From positions 124,001-188,000 of the forward strand of contig JAUXVU010000018.1 in the NCBI GenBank assembly GCA_030680295.1: a stretch of DNA of 64,000 nt, read 5' to 3'. The translations under genes were made by a program, and so were the position numbers. Below are positions 15,366-23,482 of the stretch, in pieces (position 1 is the first letter of the stretch; every line of letters begins with the position of its first letter). The notes beneath the pieces are model-generated. The model saw only the letters and a program-made list of their open reading frames with translations, did no database searches and was not told the origin of the DNA. Source of the DNA: Moraxellaceae bacterium (lineage in GTDB: Bacteria > Pseudomonadota > Gammaproteobacteria > Pseudomonadales > Moraxellaceae).

Positions 15366-15998
15366 ATGAAACCAGTTGGTGCCAAGTCACGAGGGCGGCC
15401 GCGTCAGACCCCCTCGGATGAAAAAGAAATGCGAGAGCGCATTATTGCCGTAGCACGCGAATTATTTTTGCGTGATGGCGTAGCTGCGGTATCAATGCGC
15501 AATATTGCTGCTGAAGTCGATTGTTCACCCATGTGGTTATATCGATATTTCAGTAACAAGCAGGAGATTTTGTGGCAAGTTTGGGATGTTTTTATTGGGG
15601 AGCTTTTTAGTCGCTTAGAGCTGGTGAGTGGTGATTCGCCAAGAGAGCGCTTGGAGCAACTTTCGTTTTGCTACTTTGATTACTGGATTCAATATCCAGA
15701 GCGCTTTTGTCTTGTTTTTCTTCAGGAAGATTTGGTGCCAGATGCAACTCGACTATACGTTGAAAACACTGCTTTTGTTCTTCGCGCTGAAATTTTTACT
15801 CAGATTATAAAAGAGGCGCAAATGCAAGGTGACTTGCTTGGTGGTAATGCTATTGAGATTACCCATGGACTTTTTTGTTTGCTGCAAGGGTTGGCACTCA
15901 ACTTAATTACGGTTACGGGATACCAATGGAGTGATCCGACATCGCTTAGCCGATTGACTGTGAAAAGCTATTTGAATGGCTTAGCCAAGCAAAAGTGA
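15366..15998 (+). CDS. TetR family transcriptional regulator
   Basis: 210 aa. The N-terminal helix-turn-helix is canonical: EMRERIIAVARELFLRDG, then VSMRNIAAEVDCSPMWLYRYF with NKQEIL. The C-terminal ~140 residues form the helical ligand and dimer domain, which has no obvious relative. A basic tail (KPVGAKSRGRPRQ) precedes the first helix. The operator-like TATACGCGTA a few bases before the start suggests autorepression. Related palindromes at 3426, 13153 and perhaps 12353 make EPS locus 1, the small exported gene and yceI candidate targets. Ligand unknown. Confidence 0.9.
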   Translation: MKPVGAKSRGRPRQTPSDEKEMRERIIAVARELFLRDGVAAVSMRNIAAEVDCSPMWLYRYFSNKQEILWQVWDVFIGELFSRLELVSGDSPRERLEQLSFCYFDYWIQYPERFCLVFLQEDLVPDATRLYVENTAFVLRAEIFTQIIKEAQMQGDLLGGNAIEITHGLFCLLQGLALNLITVTGYQWSDPTSLSRLTVKSYLNGLAKQK

Positions 15999-16069
15999 CG
16001 GAGCTCAAGCTGTTTTCCATTGTTGCGCCAGTTTGAAAAACAATTTTCCGCAGAGCCCCGGAGATTAAT

Positions 16070-17434
16070 TTAGTGATTTCTCACATGGCGCTCTTCCCAC
16101 CAGTCGCCGACTTTAAGCGCTTTTCGAGCGACTTGACCACCTATGAAGCTCAACATATCACCCGGCATAGGGATGCACTTTCTATTCACAATCCAAAAAT
16201 CTGTCAGTTCGGTTTTATTGTTGTTAAGAAGATCCGCGATTGTGCGGCCATTGAGGTGTGACAGCGAGACACCATGGCCGAAGCAACCACCCGAATAGAT
16301 AATACGCTCATCTTCGATAAAGCTTATTTCAGGCGCCATATCTGCGTTCACTGAGACTGGTCCTCCCCAGCGATAATCAATACGTACATCTTTAAGTTGT
16401 GGGTAGATCCACTTTAGGTGTGCTTCGCAGTGCTCCCAGTTCATTGGTGAAGGTATTTCTAGCTTAGCCCCTGTTTTGTATGCGATGGCATCACCACCAC
16501 CCATGGTAATGCGACCATCAGCTGTGGTCCTGAAGTAATGCAGCATGTGGCGATTGTCGCCAAATGACTGTCGATCTTTCCAACCAATGCTATCCCACTG
16601 AGCGGCAGTTAGTGGCTCAGTTACAACTTGGTAAGTCCACAATGGATATTGTTTGTTTTTGAGCGAGCGAGCGTCTGGTACTTGGCGAGTGTATGCATTG
16701 GTTGCAATCACAACTTTATCGGCAGCTACTTGGCCGTTTGGCGTCTTGAGAATGATAGCCGACGCGGTTTTTTCGATGTTCATGACAGGGCTGGTTTCGT
16801 AAATTTTCACCATCGCTGATTCGGCTAGACGTTTGAGTTCACGTACTTGTTTGCAAGGGTTCAGCGTGCCTGTATCGGTGTCATAGATGCCGCCGATAAT
16901 TCGATCTGAGTAAAACTCTTGTTGAATTCGGTTTTTGTCTATCCAAGTCAGCCCAGTATCAATTCCTAGTTCTTGATACAGTTGATAAGTCTTTCTTATG
17001 CGTTGCAGTTGCTTTTGAGCGTAACTAACACGCAGCATTCCCGCATGAGAATAATCAGATTGGAAACCGTTTTGCTCGATTAGGCTCTTTGTATGTGCCA
17101 CGGCCATATTCATATAGCGATGGGCATCGATCATTTTCTGCTTGCCCCATCTCAGTACGACCATTTCTGGCTCCAAGCCAAAAAGTTTGGTGCTGAACCC
17201 TGCATTACGGCCACTAGAACCAAAGCCGATAATGTCCGCTTCGAGTACAACAACACGAGCGTTAGGGTTGTCCTTTTTGAATTGCCACGCAGTATTTAGC
17301 CCCGTAAAACCACCACCAATGATTGCCACATCAGCCTTCAGGTTCTCGGCCAAAGAGAGATTTGGCGTGTAATGCCCATAGTCATGTTGCCAAAAGGATG
17401 TGCTCTTTAAGAGTGAATCTTTGTTATTGGCCAT
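16070..17434 (-). CDS. FAD-dependent oxidoreductase, PuuB/DAO-like amine or amino-acid oxidase
   Basis: 454 aa of the D-amino-acid-oxidase fold. ADVAIIGGGFTGLNTAW is the Rossmann motif near residue 35, followed by VVVLEADIIGFGSSGRNAGF, a glycine-rich FAD stretch typical of gamma-glutamylputrescine oxidase (PuuB/OrdL). C-terminal IIYSGGCFGHGVSLSHLNGR closes the FAD site. Likely oxidises an amine or N-substituted amino acid. It lies 79 bp downstream of an AraC regulator on the same strand, so the pair may be one transcript. It converges with the TetR gene. Confidence 0.82.
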   Translation of the reverse strand: MANNKDSLLKSTSFWQHDYGHYTPNLSLAENLKADVAIIGGGFTGLNTAWQFKKDNPNARVVVLEADIIGFGSSGRNAGFSTKLFGLEPEMVVLRWGKQKMIDAHRYMNMAVAHTKSLIEQNGFQSDYSHAGMLRVSYAQKQLQRIRKTYQLYQELGIDTGLTWIDKNRIQQEFYSDRIIGGIYDTDTGTLNPCKQVRELKRLAESAMVKIYETSPVMNIEKTASAIILKTPNGQVAADKVVIATNAYTRQVPDARSLKNKQYPLWTYQVVTEPLTAAQWDSIGWKDRQSFGDNRHMLHYFRTTADGRITMGGGDAIAYKTGAKLEIPSPMNWEHCEAHLKWIYPQLKDVRIDYRWGGPVSVNADMAPEISFIEDERIIYSGGCFGHGVSLSHLNGRTIADLLNNNKTELTDFWIVNRKCIPMPGDMLSFIGGQVARKALKVGDWWEERHVRNH

Positions 17435-17513
17435 TTTAACTGACGCCTCTGAGTGATTAGGGGCTAGGGTAGAGGTGAGTTCAGTCGGTGAATTGTCTTG
17501 CTGTGCCAGTTTC

Positions 17514-18509
17514 TCAGCAGCTCATGCCAAAATCTGCACAATATTGCTGTGGAGATTGTCCGGCCCAGCGCTTGAAGGCGCGCGTGAAGGATGCTGACTC
17601 GGTATAGCCTAGCAACAACGATACTTCGGTTATGGAGTAATTAGAGTTTTTCAAATAGGCGAAAGCCAACTCTCGACGCACATCTTCAATAAGTGACGAA
17701 AACACCATGCCATGGTCTTTGAGTCTGCGCTGGAGTGTGCGTTTGCTCAGATTCAGTTGTTTGCAAATGTCGTCAATTGAAGGCACACCACTGCTCATTC
17801 CCGTTGCCACCATGTGGGTGATTTGGGGGATTAAGTCGTTAGTCAGAGAGCGATTTATCCGCTCTTTTTCCAAATAGGGTTCTAATGCTTTGTACAGACG
17901 CTCATTGCTCTGAGAAAGAGGGGTCTGCAAAGCCTCACTGGAGAAATAAAGTCGATTGGTTGGCTGGTTGAAGTGAATAGGACACTGAAAAACCTGTTTG
18001 TGTCTTGATAAGTCACTTGGTCTGTCATGTTCGAAATCTATGCGGGTCGGCTTGATAGCATGATTACTAATAAGGCTAAGTTGGCGCTGGAGTGAAGCGA
18101 TTGTGAATTCGGCGTCCTGGCGTAGATGAGTGGCGATTGGATAGATTGCCTGATACTCAATATATGCTGATCGTTCGTCGTGTCCATAGTTTATGGATGA
18201 TCCTTGTGCGAAGACGACAATGAATCTTTGTAATGTTAGCAAGGCTTTTTCAATAGTTGGTGCGCAATGGATTGCGTGGCCAAGTGCGCCAAAATCGTCT
18301 ACCTCAGTTTGTGAGCCGAGCTCAAGTCCAATACTTGGATTGTCCTTTCCTGCAGCTTCCCAGAGCGCAAGATATTGCTCACCAGGGATTTCGATGTCTG
18401 CGCACTCGATGACGCGATTATCAATTCCGAGTGGGGCAAGATGCGGGGCAAAATAATGTCTAAATCTTCGGAAGAAGTTTTCTGAAAATACGGTATGGAT
18501 TGATTTCAT
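17514..18509 (-). CDS. AraC family regulator, OruR/ArgR type
   Basis: 331 aa. The N-terminal ~190 residues are the Arabinose_bd-type ligand domain of OruR/ArgR-like proteins (GALGHAIHCAPTIEKALLTL). The C-terminal pair of helix-turn-helices is clear: IDDICKQLNLSKRTLQRRL and ITEVSLLLGYTESASFTRAF, then WAGQSPQQY. Upstream of the PuuB-like oxidase on the same strand, and divergent from EPS locus 2. The intergenic region carries inverted copies of CTGTGTAGC near both genes (18535 and 18695), so it may control itself, the oxidase and possibly EPS locus 2. Confidence 0.9.
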   Translation of the reverse strand: MKSIHTVFSENFFRRFRHYFAPHLAPLGIDNRVIECADIEIPGEQYLALWEAAGKDNPSIGLELGSQTEVDDFGALGHAIHCAPTIEKALLTLQRFIVVFAQGSSINYGHDERSAYIEYQAIYPIATHLRQDAEFTIASLQRQLSLISNHAIKPTRIDFEHDRPSDLSRHKQVFQCPIHFNQPTNRLYFSSEALQTPLSQSNERLYKALEPYLEKERINRSLTNDLIPQITHMVATGMSSGVPSIDDICKQLNLSKRTLQRRLKDHGMVFSSLIEDVRRELAFAYLKNSNYSITEVSLLLGYTESASFTRAFKRWAGQSPQQYCADFGMSC

Positions 18510-18534
18510 TTGTTCTACGGTCCTTTAACGCTAG

Positions 18535-18543
18535 CTGTGTAGC
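18535..18543 (+). promoter_or_regulatory. Half of an inverted repeat in the araC/EPS-2 intergenic region
   Basis: CTGTGTAGC, followed by GGACAAGT. Its reverse complement GCTACACAG recurs at 18695-18703, preceded by ACTT. The half near the araC start may serve autoregulation. Confidence 0.3.
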
Positions 18544-18694
18544 GGACAAGTTCACGCTGAAAGAAAGGATGTACAACATTAATTTTATAAGTTTCAGATG
18601 ACTTTAGTTACTTGTTCCATACCTCCCCAAGGGCATTTCTGGCAAACTCTTTAACTAACGTAAAAGTTTTTAGATTTTGCTGTTATCGGGACTT

Positions 18695-18703
18695 GCTACA
18701 CAG
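18695..18703 (-). promoter_or_regulatory. Partner half of the inverted repeat, near EPS-2 rightward operon
   Basis: GCTACACAG, preceded by ACTT, mirrors 18535-18543. It lies 50 bp before the DUF2334 start of copy 2, where an AraC activator could act. Confidence 0.3.
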
Positions 18704-18752
18704 ACCTAAGAATATGAAGTGTTATTGTTAATTTATCAAATCTGGAGACTTA

Positions 18753-20330
18753 ATGTCTTTTTCAATTCTTACTACAAGGTTGTGGCTGCATTCGTTTTTG
18801 TTTTTAGTGCTTATTTTTACTGTGCCTTACGCGAATGCAGCAGTACCCAAAAATACTTTGGTTTTGTATGACTCATCTACCGACTTTGGTTGGATGGGAG
18901 AGGTGTATGCATTACAAACAGCCAATCTTGTTAGTCACTTTGGAGAGCGAACTACGCTACCTATCATTCATTACAAAGAACGAATGTTGGAGTCTTTTGA
19001 TGCAGTGATTTATCTAGGCTCAATTTATGGCGAGTCTATACCGTCGGCGTTTATTAAGGACGTCAGAAAAACGAAGAAACCGGTTATGTGGGTTGGTGAA
19101 AATATTTGGCAGTTAGACGCTGTTGAAAATATGGCGGTTAACTATGGTTTCAGACCCACACGTTACAACGATCAAGAAATTAAGCATGTATTGTACAAAG
19201 AAACGGCGCTATCGCGCTCAATCAAAAATGGAAAAATTATTAATGTCGCAGTAAGGGCCAATAGTGATGCGAAGGTGTTGGCAAAAGCCGTGCTTTCGAC
19301 GGGTCGAACAATCCCTTGGTCAATTCAGTCCAAAAATTTTATTTATGTGACTGAGCTGCCTTTTAACTATGTCATTGAAGGCGATCGATACTTAGTTTTT
19401 TGTGACTTGCTTTTTGAGTTACTAGACTCAAAGCGTCCGACAAGGCATCGAGCAATTGTTCGACTTGAAGACATTTCACCTATTTCTTCTCCGCCAAAAC
19501 TGAAGTCAATTGCCGATATGCTGCATAAGCTAAAAGTGCCTTTCACTATGGCGACGGTTCCTTTTTATATTGATCCAAAAGGTGGGCCAGGAAATACACA
19601 CTTTGAACGTAAAATGCATGAGGCGCCTGCGGTCGTGGATGCCTTGCAATATATGCTGAAAAAAGATGGACATATCATTGTGCATGGCTATACCCATCAA
19701 TACGAAGATGTACCTAATCCGTATCGTGGTAACAGTGTTGGTGACTATGAATTTTTTATGTCTCGAATTGATGAAAACAATGTGGTGCATTTGACTGGCC
19801 CAGTACCAAAAGATAGTACTGAGTGGGCGACGGAGCGGGGTCAGTTAGCCATTGATGAGTTTGCAAGAGCAGGACTTAAAACAACGGATGTTTTTGAGTA
19901 CCCTCATTATGCGGGTAGTGGTGTTAGTTCGCGTGCCTTGAGTAAGTTATTTCCACGAGCTAACCATCGCGGAATGTACTTTCCCGGTTCCTTGCATGGA
20001 AAGAATGAAAATACATCCAAGCCTTTAGAGCAATACTTTCCTTATGCAGTTCGGGACGTTTTCAATTGGGTAAAAATACCTGAGAACATGGGGCATTTTG
20101 TCCCTGACCAATATCACGGTCGTGAGGCACGTGGTGTTGAGCAAATGCTAAAAAATGCGCGGGCATTAATGGTCGTCCGTGACAATGTATCGAGCTTTTT
20201 TTATCACAAGGTTTACGGTGAGCAAAACTTAAAAACACTTGTGAATGAGATGAAAAAGATGGGGTACACCTTCATCTCTTCTGAAGATGTTGAAGATCCG
20301 CTAATGAAACCCTTTAAGGTTAGTGAATAA
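18753..20330 (+). CDS. DUF2334 polysaccharide-deacetylase-like exported protein (EPS locus 2)
   Basis: 525 aa, paralogue of the 3602 gene and closely similar after the signal peptide (residues about 10-30, ending NAA). The DUF2334 motifs are all kept: RLEDISPIS, HGYTHQYEDVPNPYRG, FEYPHYAGSG and NMGHFVPDQYHG. Unlike copy 1 it has a good ribosome site (TGGAGA four bases before the ATG) and no leader ORFs. Base composition is less AT-rich than copy 1. Stop and next ATG overlap by one base as in copy 1. Likely modifies or trims the polymer in the periplasm. Confidence 0.8.
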   Translation: MSFSILTTRLWLHSFLFLVLIFTVPYANAAVPKNTLVLYDSSTDFGWMGEVYALQTANLVSHFGERTTLPIIHYKERMLESFDAVIYLGSIYGESIPSAFIKDVRKTKKPVMWVGENIWQLDAVENMAVNYGFRPTRYNDQEIKHVLYKETALSRSIKNGKIINVAVRANSDAKVLAKAVLSTGRTIPWSIQSKNFIYVTELPFNYVIEGDRYLVFCDLLFELLDSKRPTRHRAIVRLEDISPISSPPKLKSIADMLHKLKVPFTMATVPFYIDPKGGPGNTHFERKMHEAPAVVDALQYMLKKDGHIIVHGYTHQYEDVPNPYRGNSVGDYEFFMSRIDENNVVHLTGPVPKDSTEWATERGQLAIDEFARAGLKTTDVFEYPHYAGSGVSSRALSKLFPRANHRGMYFPGSLHGKNENTSKPLEQYFPYAVRDVFNWVKIPENMGHFVPDQYHGREARGVEQMLKNARALMVVRDNVSSFFYHKVYGEQNLKTLVNEMKKMGYTFISSEDVEDPLMKPFKVSE

Positions 20331-21499
20331 TGAAACGACTGATTGCTGTTGGATTATCTGTTTTGCTAGTTAGCCCAGTTTGGGCAGTTACTAATGAACA
20401 AATGAATGTGTTGTGGGATAAGTTCTCCGTCAATGAGAACGTGGATGACGATGAGGCATTTCGAGTGCTTGAGCGAATTATTGCAAAAGAGCCTAACAAC
20501 ATACGCGCTTTAAAAAGTGCAACTTACTTAAAGCTGCGCCAAGGTAAAACAGCAGAGGCACTGACCTTCACGGATAAAGTATTAGTAGTTAGCCCCGATG
20601 ATGAAGGCTTTCGCTTACAAAAAGCGTATCTGCTTAATCAACTTGGGCGAAACGATGACGCCTTAGCGATATTTGATTCCTTAAAAAACGCCAAGGATAA
20701 AAGTATTGCTGATGCTGCTTGTGCCGCTAGTAAAAATCTATCGACTGGCAGTGCCTCTCGATTAAAGAAGCCATTTTTTTCTGACATTTATGCGTCTCCT
20801 TCATATGAGTCTCGTTCTGGTGCGGTGATTATTCCTATCAAAGTGCGTGCTGGCCGTTATTACAACGACGACAAAGGCCAAGTTTATGGGTTTACGACAT
20901 TTAACCGAGATACAAAGTCATCCGGCGGTGAGCGTCCAGAAATCATTGATGAAAATGCAATGATTGTTGGTGTGGGTATCAATCATCGTTTTGGTACTAC
21001 TGTTCCCATTACGGCGTATGCAGAAGTGGGTGGTAGTTACGATTTGATTGATCGTGGGCGCAGTAAGTTGCAAAACTTTGTTGTGGTTGGTGCTGCAACC
21101 TATAAAGAGTGGGGCGATAACCGAGCGGTTTGCCGGTCTGGCTGCGTTTATCCAATGAGCTTTCATGCTGATTTTTATGGCAACGTAGCGGCATATTCAC
21201 GAAATGATTACAACATCGTTGCAGACTTACGCTATCGCCCAGGCTTTAACGTAGCAAAAAGTTCATTAGGTATCACCAAGGTTTATTGGAAGTTCAAAAG
21301 TGTGCATGACACTGACAAAGAATTTTTTAACAACGTTTTTGAAACGGGTCCGGGAATATCATTTACCTTCCATAAGCATATCCCCATTGCAATTCGTTTT
21401 GAGTCTGTGAAAGCTTTTTACTTGGGGGACAATGCGCCAAATGGTGACTCTGGATTCAAAAATAATCGAGTCGAAATCACGTACTACAAGAGCTTTTAG
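20330..21499 (+). CDS. TPR plus outer-membrane beta-barrel protein, NfrA C-terminal-like (EPS locus 2)
   Basis: 389 aa, paralogue of the 5164 gene with the same plan: signal peptide (ending VWA), TPR-like helices to about residue 130, then a beta-barrel ending ITYYKSF. The barrel half is nearly unchanged between copies (RAGRYYNDDKGQVYGFTTF, YAEVGGSYDLIDRGRS, GPGISFTFHKH), while the signal peptide and first TPR differ more. Both cysteines of NRAVCRSGCVYP are kept. Expected polymer exit channel in the outer membrane. Confidence 0.7.
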   Translation: MKRLIAVGLSVLLVSPVWAVTNEQMNVLWDKFSVNENVDDDEAFRVLERIIAKEPNNIRALKSATYLKLRQGKTAEALTFTDKVLVVSPDDEGFRLQKAYLLNQLGRNDDALAIFDSLKNAKDKSIADAACAASKNLSTGSASRLKKPFFSDIYASPSYESRSGAVIIPIKVRAGRYYNDDKGQVYGFTTFNRDTKSSGGERPEIIDENAMIVGVGINHRFGTTVPITAYAEVGGSYDLIDRGRSKLQNFVVVGAATYKEWGDNRAVCRSGCVYPMSFHADFYGNVAAYSRNDYNIVADLRYRPGFNVAKSSLGITKVYWKFKSVHDTDKEFFNNVFETGPGISFTFHKHIPIAIRFESVKAFYLGDNAPNGDSGFKNNRVEITYYKSF

Positions 21500-21504
21500 T
21501 TGTT

Positions 21505-22629
21505 ATGAAAAAAGTCATATCAGTACTGTTTGGTACTCGTCCTGAGTTGATCAAACTGGCCCCACTTATACTAGCAGCCAAGCAAAATCCTGATATTGAA
21601 TGTGAGGTTATCTTTAGTGGTCAGCATCAAGAGCTGGTCAGAGATGTTATTGAGTTTTTTAATATCGAAATTGATCATGAGCTTCATATTATGTTGCCGG
21701 GTCAAAGCCTGAACCAACTATTGGCAAAAGCACTGCTTCAAATTGAAGGTATTTTTGATCGTTTTCCAAAACAGCGTTCGGCATTGGTCGTACAAGGAGA
21801 TACCACCACTGTTTTGGCCGGTGCTTTAGTTGCATTTGCTAAGCAGATACCAGTTGCTCATGTAGAAGCCGGTCTACGTTCGTTTGACATGGCACATCCA
21901 TTTCCTGAGGAGGGTAATCGTCAACTGGCGTCGCGATTAGCTAAATGGCATTTTGCACCTACCCAGCAATCTTTCCTGAATTTAATAAATGAAGGGATCC
22001 CCAAAGAGCATATTGAAGTCACAGGCAACACTGTAGTTGATGCAGTGCTTCATATTCGCGAATTTTTTAAGGTTAAAGGGTCTGCAGGGTACCTGCCCGC
22101 TTTGCCGTTCAAAATAAATGATAGCGATAAGCTGGTTTTGATAACTGCACACCGACGTGAGAACTTTGGTGAAGGTATCGAAAATATCTGTAAAGGAGTG
22201 AAGGCCTTATTAGCGGATCACCCGGATATCAAGGTTGTATGGCCGGTTCACTTGAACCCAGGAGTTAAGTTAGTCATCGAGTCACATTTCAAGAAGCATC
22301 CTCAAGTGGCGTTGCTTAAACCATTAAACTACCCTGAGCTTATGGCAGTTTTAGAAAAGGCGTTTTTTGTTTTGACTGACTCGGGTGGCATTCAAGAGGA
22401 GTGCCCATCTTTTAACAAGCCGGTATTGATTTTGCGTGAAACGACTGAGCGACCAGAGGTAGTAGAGGTTGGTGCAGGTATATTAGTTGGAACGGATGTA
22501 AGTAAAATTTTAGCTGAGAGTAAGAAGTTATTAACTGACGCGGCACATTACCAAGCGATGTCAAATGTTCCGAATCCATTTGGTGACGGCTTGGCTTCAC
22601 TACGTATTTTGAAGGCAATTACGACGTAA
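21505..22629 (+). CDS. wecB: UDP-N-acetylglucosamine 2-epimerase (EPS locus 2)
   Basis: 374 aa, the same length as the 6339 copy and about nine-tenths identical by eye, with changes scattered outside the active-site motifs GTRPELIKLAP, QGDTTTVLAG, HVEAGLRSFD, HRRENFG and TDSGGIQEE. Makes UDP-ManNAc from UDP-GlcNAc. It starts five bases after the barrel gene stop. It ends one base from the stop of the convergent DUF4434-like gene, so no terminator separates the two operons here, unlike copy 1. Confidence 0.93.
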   Translation: MKKVISVLFGTRPELIKLAPLILAAKQNPDIECEVIFSGQHQELVRDVIEFFNIEIDHELHIMLPGQSLNQLLAKALLQIEGIFDRFPKQRSALVVQGDTTTVLAGALVAFAKQIPVAHVEAGLRSFDMAHPFPEEGNRQLASRLAKWHFAPTQQSFLNLINEGIPKEHIEVTGNTVVDAVLHIREFFKVKGSAGYLPALPFKINDSDKLVLITAHRRENFGEGIENICKGVKALLADHPDIKVVWPVHLNPGVKLVIESHFKKHPQVALLKPLNYPELMAVLEKAFFVLTDSGGIQEECPSFNKPVLILRETTERPEVVEVGAGILVGTDVSKILAESKKLLTDAAHYQAMSNVPNPFGDGLASLRILKAITT

Positions 22630-22630
22630 G

Positions 22631-23482
22631 TTATGGACTATATTTCTGCTTCAAAAAGTAAGTGCTGAAGCGTCCTAAGTAATGTGGGCCATCAAAAATA
22701 TAGATGCGCTCACCTTGGTAAGTGTCCATTTGTTCCGCTAATTCGGCAAAATTGGCACTTCGAAAGCCTGAAAAAAAGCGACGTTCTCGAAAAGCTTCAC
22801 TGATGAGCGCGACTCTGTCTGCTCCCAGTTTTTGTTGCAGCTGTTTGTACATGCGCAGAGCTTGCTCAGGGCGTCGTACGCCAACACCAACACCGTCTTG
22901 GAAAAATACATTAACGTCTTCAGGTAACCATGTGCTTAGCCAAGCCGTTATGTCGCGACTATTTCTATCTCCTGAATAGACAGAAATCCATAGTGGTCTT
23001 GGAAGTTGATTCACAACATTTACGTACTCTTCAAGGTTTTGCCAAGAGGGGTCAACTTCGACAGGAAAGTAGTAAGCGGTAGGGCGAAGGCTTTTTGTTT
23101 CCTCAATCAATATTAAAGATTGACGCAAAAGCTCTTCAAGTGTTGCGCGACCTTTGGGCTCATCGTAACTGCCCGCTAAACCCAGAATAAAATTTCTAGA
23201 CCAAGGTTCGCGGCGAATACGTCGCCAGTCGTTTTGGTTGGACCATGATTTGAAATGATTACTTTTGTACCACGACTTGCCGTCGGTAACGGCGTACTGA
23301 ATAACAAAGGTGTTAGCACCGATAACATCCCATGCGCCAAAAGGATTGGCCGTTGTTCGATCTGGTTGCCAAAAAACCCCTTCAATAAGTGAAGGGGTGG
23401 CAGCAAATGATGGGCAAGACAATGATGCAATAAGTAAAAGCTTTGTTAAAAACAGTGATCGTTTAGGTTTTTGATCCCGCAC
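22631..23482 (-). CDS. DUF4434-like exported protein, putative glycoside hydrolase (EPS locus 2 only)
   Basis: 283 aa from a GTG that overlaps the BcsB-like gene by 20 bp. Signal peptide at residues about 9-27 (ending SFA). The mature start GVFWQPD, then ANTFVIQYAVTDGKSWY, PTAYYFPVEVDPSWQ, WISVYSGD and DVNVFFQDGVGVG, reads like a TIM-barrel glycosidase of the DUF4434 kind, with acidic residues at strand ends. From memory E. coli YbcH, beside nfrAB, belongs to the same family. It may cut or release the polymer, as PssZ and YdaJ hydrolases are thought to do. It is absent from copy 1. An intrinsic terminator sits inside its 5' coding region. Confidence 0.6.
   Translation of the reverse strand: MRDQKPKRSLFLTKLLLIASLSCPSFAATPSLIEGVFWQPDRTTANPFGAWDVIGANTFVIQYAVTDGKSWYKSNHFKSWSNQNDWRRIRREPWSRNFILGLAGSYDEPKGRATLEELLRQSLILIEETKSLRPTAYYFPVEVDPSWQNLEEYVNVVNQLPRPLWISVYSGDRNSRDITAWLSTWLPEDVNVFFQDGVGVGVRRPEQALRMYKQLQQKLGADRVALISEAFRERRFFSGFRSANFAELAEQMDTYQGERIYIFDGPHYLGRFSTYFLKQKYSP
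23371..23398 (-). terminator. Intrinsic terminator inside the DUF4434-like gene
   Basis: On the - strand CCCCTTCA and TGAAGGGG pair around a five-base loop, with one more A-T pair, followed directly by TTTTTT. It lies 65 bp past the BcsB-like stop codon, within codons for the start of the mature DUF4434-like protein. It should stop much of the leftward transcript before the hydrolase gene. Confidence 0.7.
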
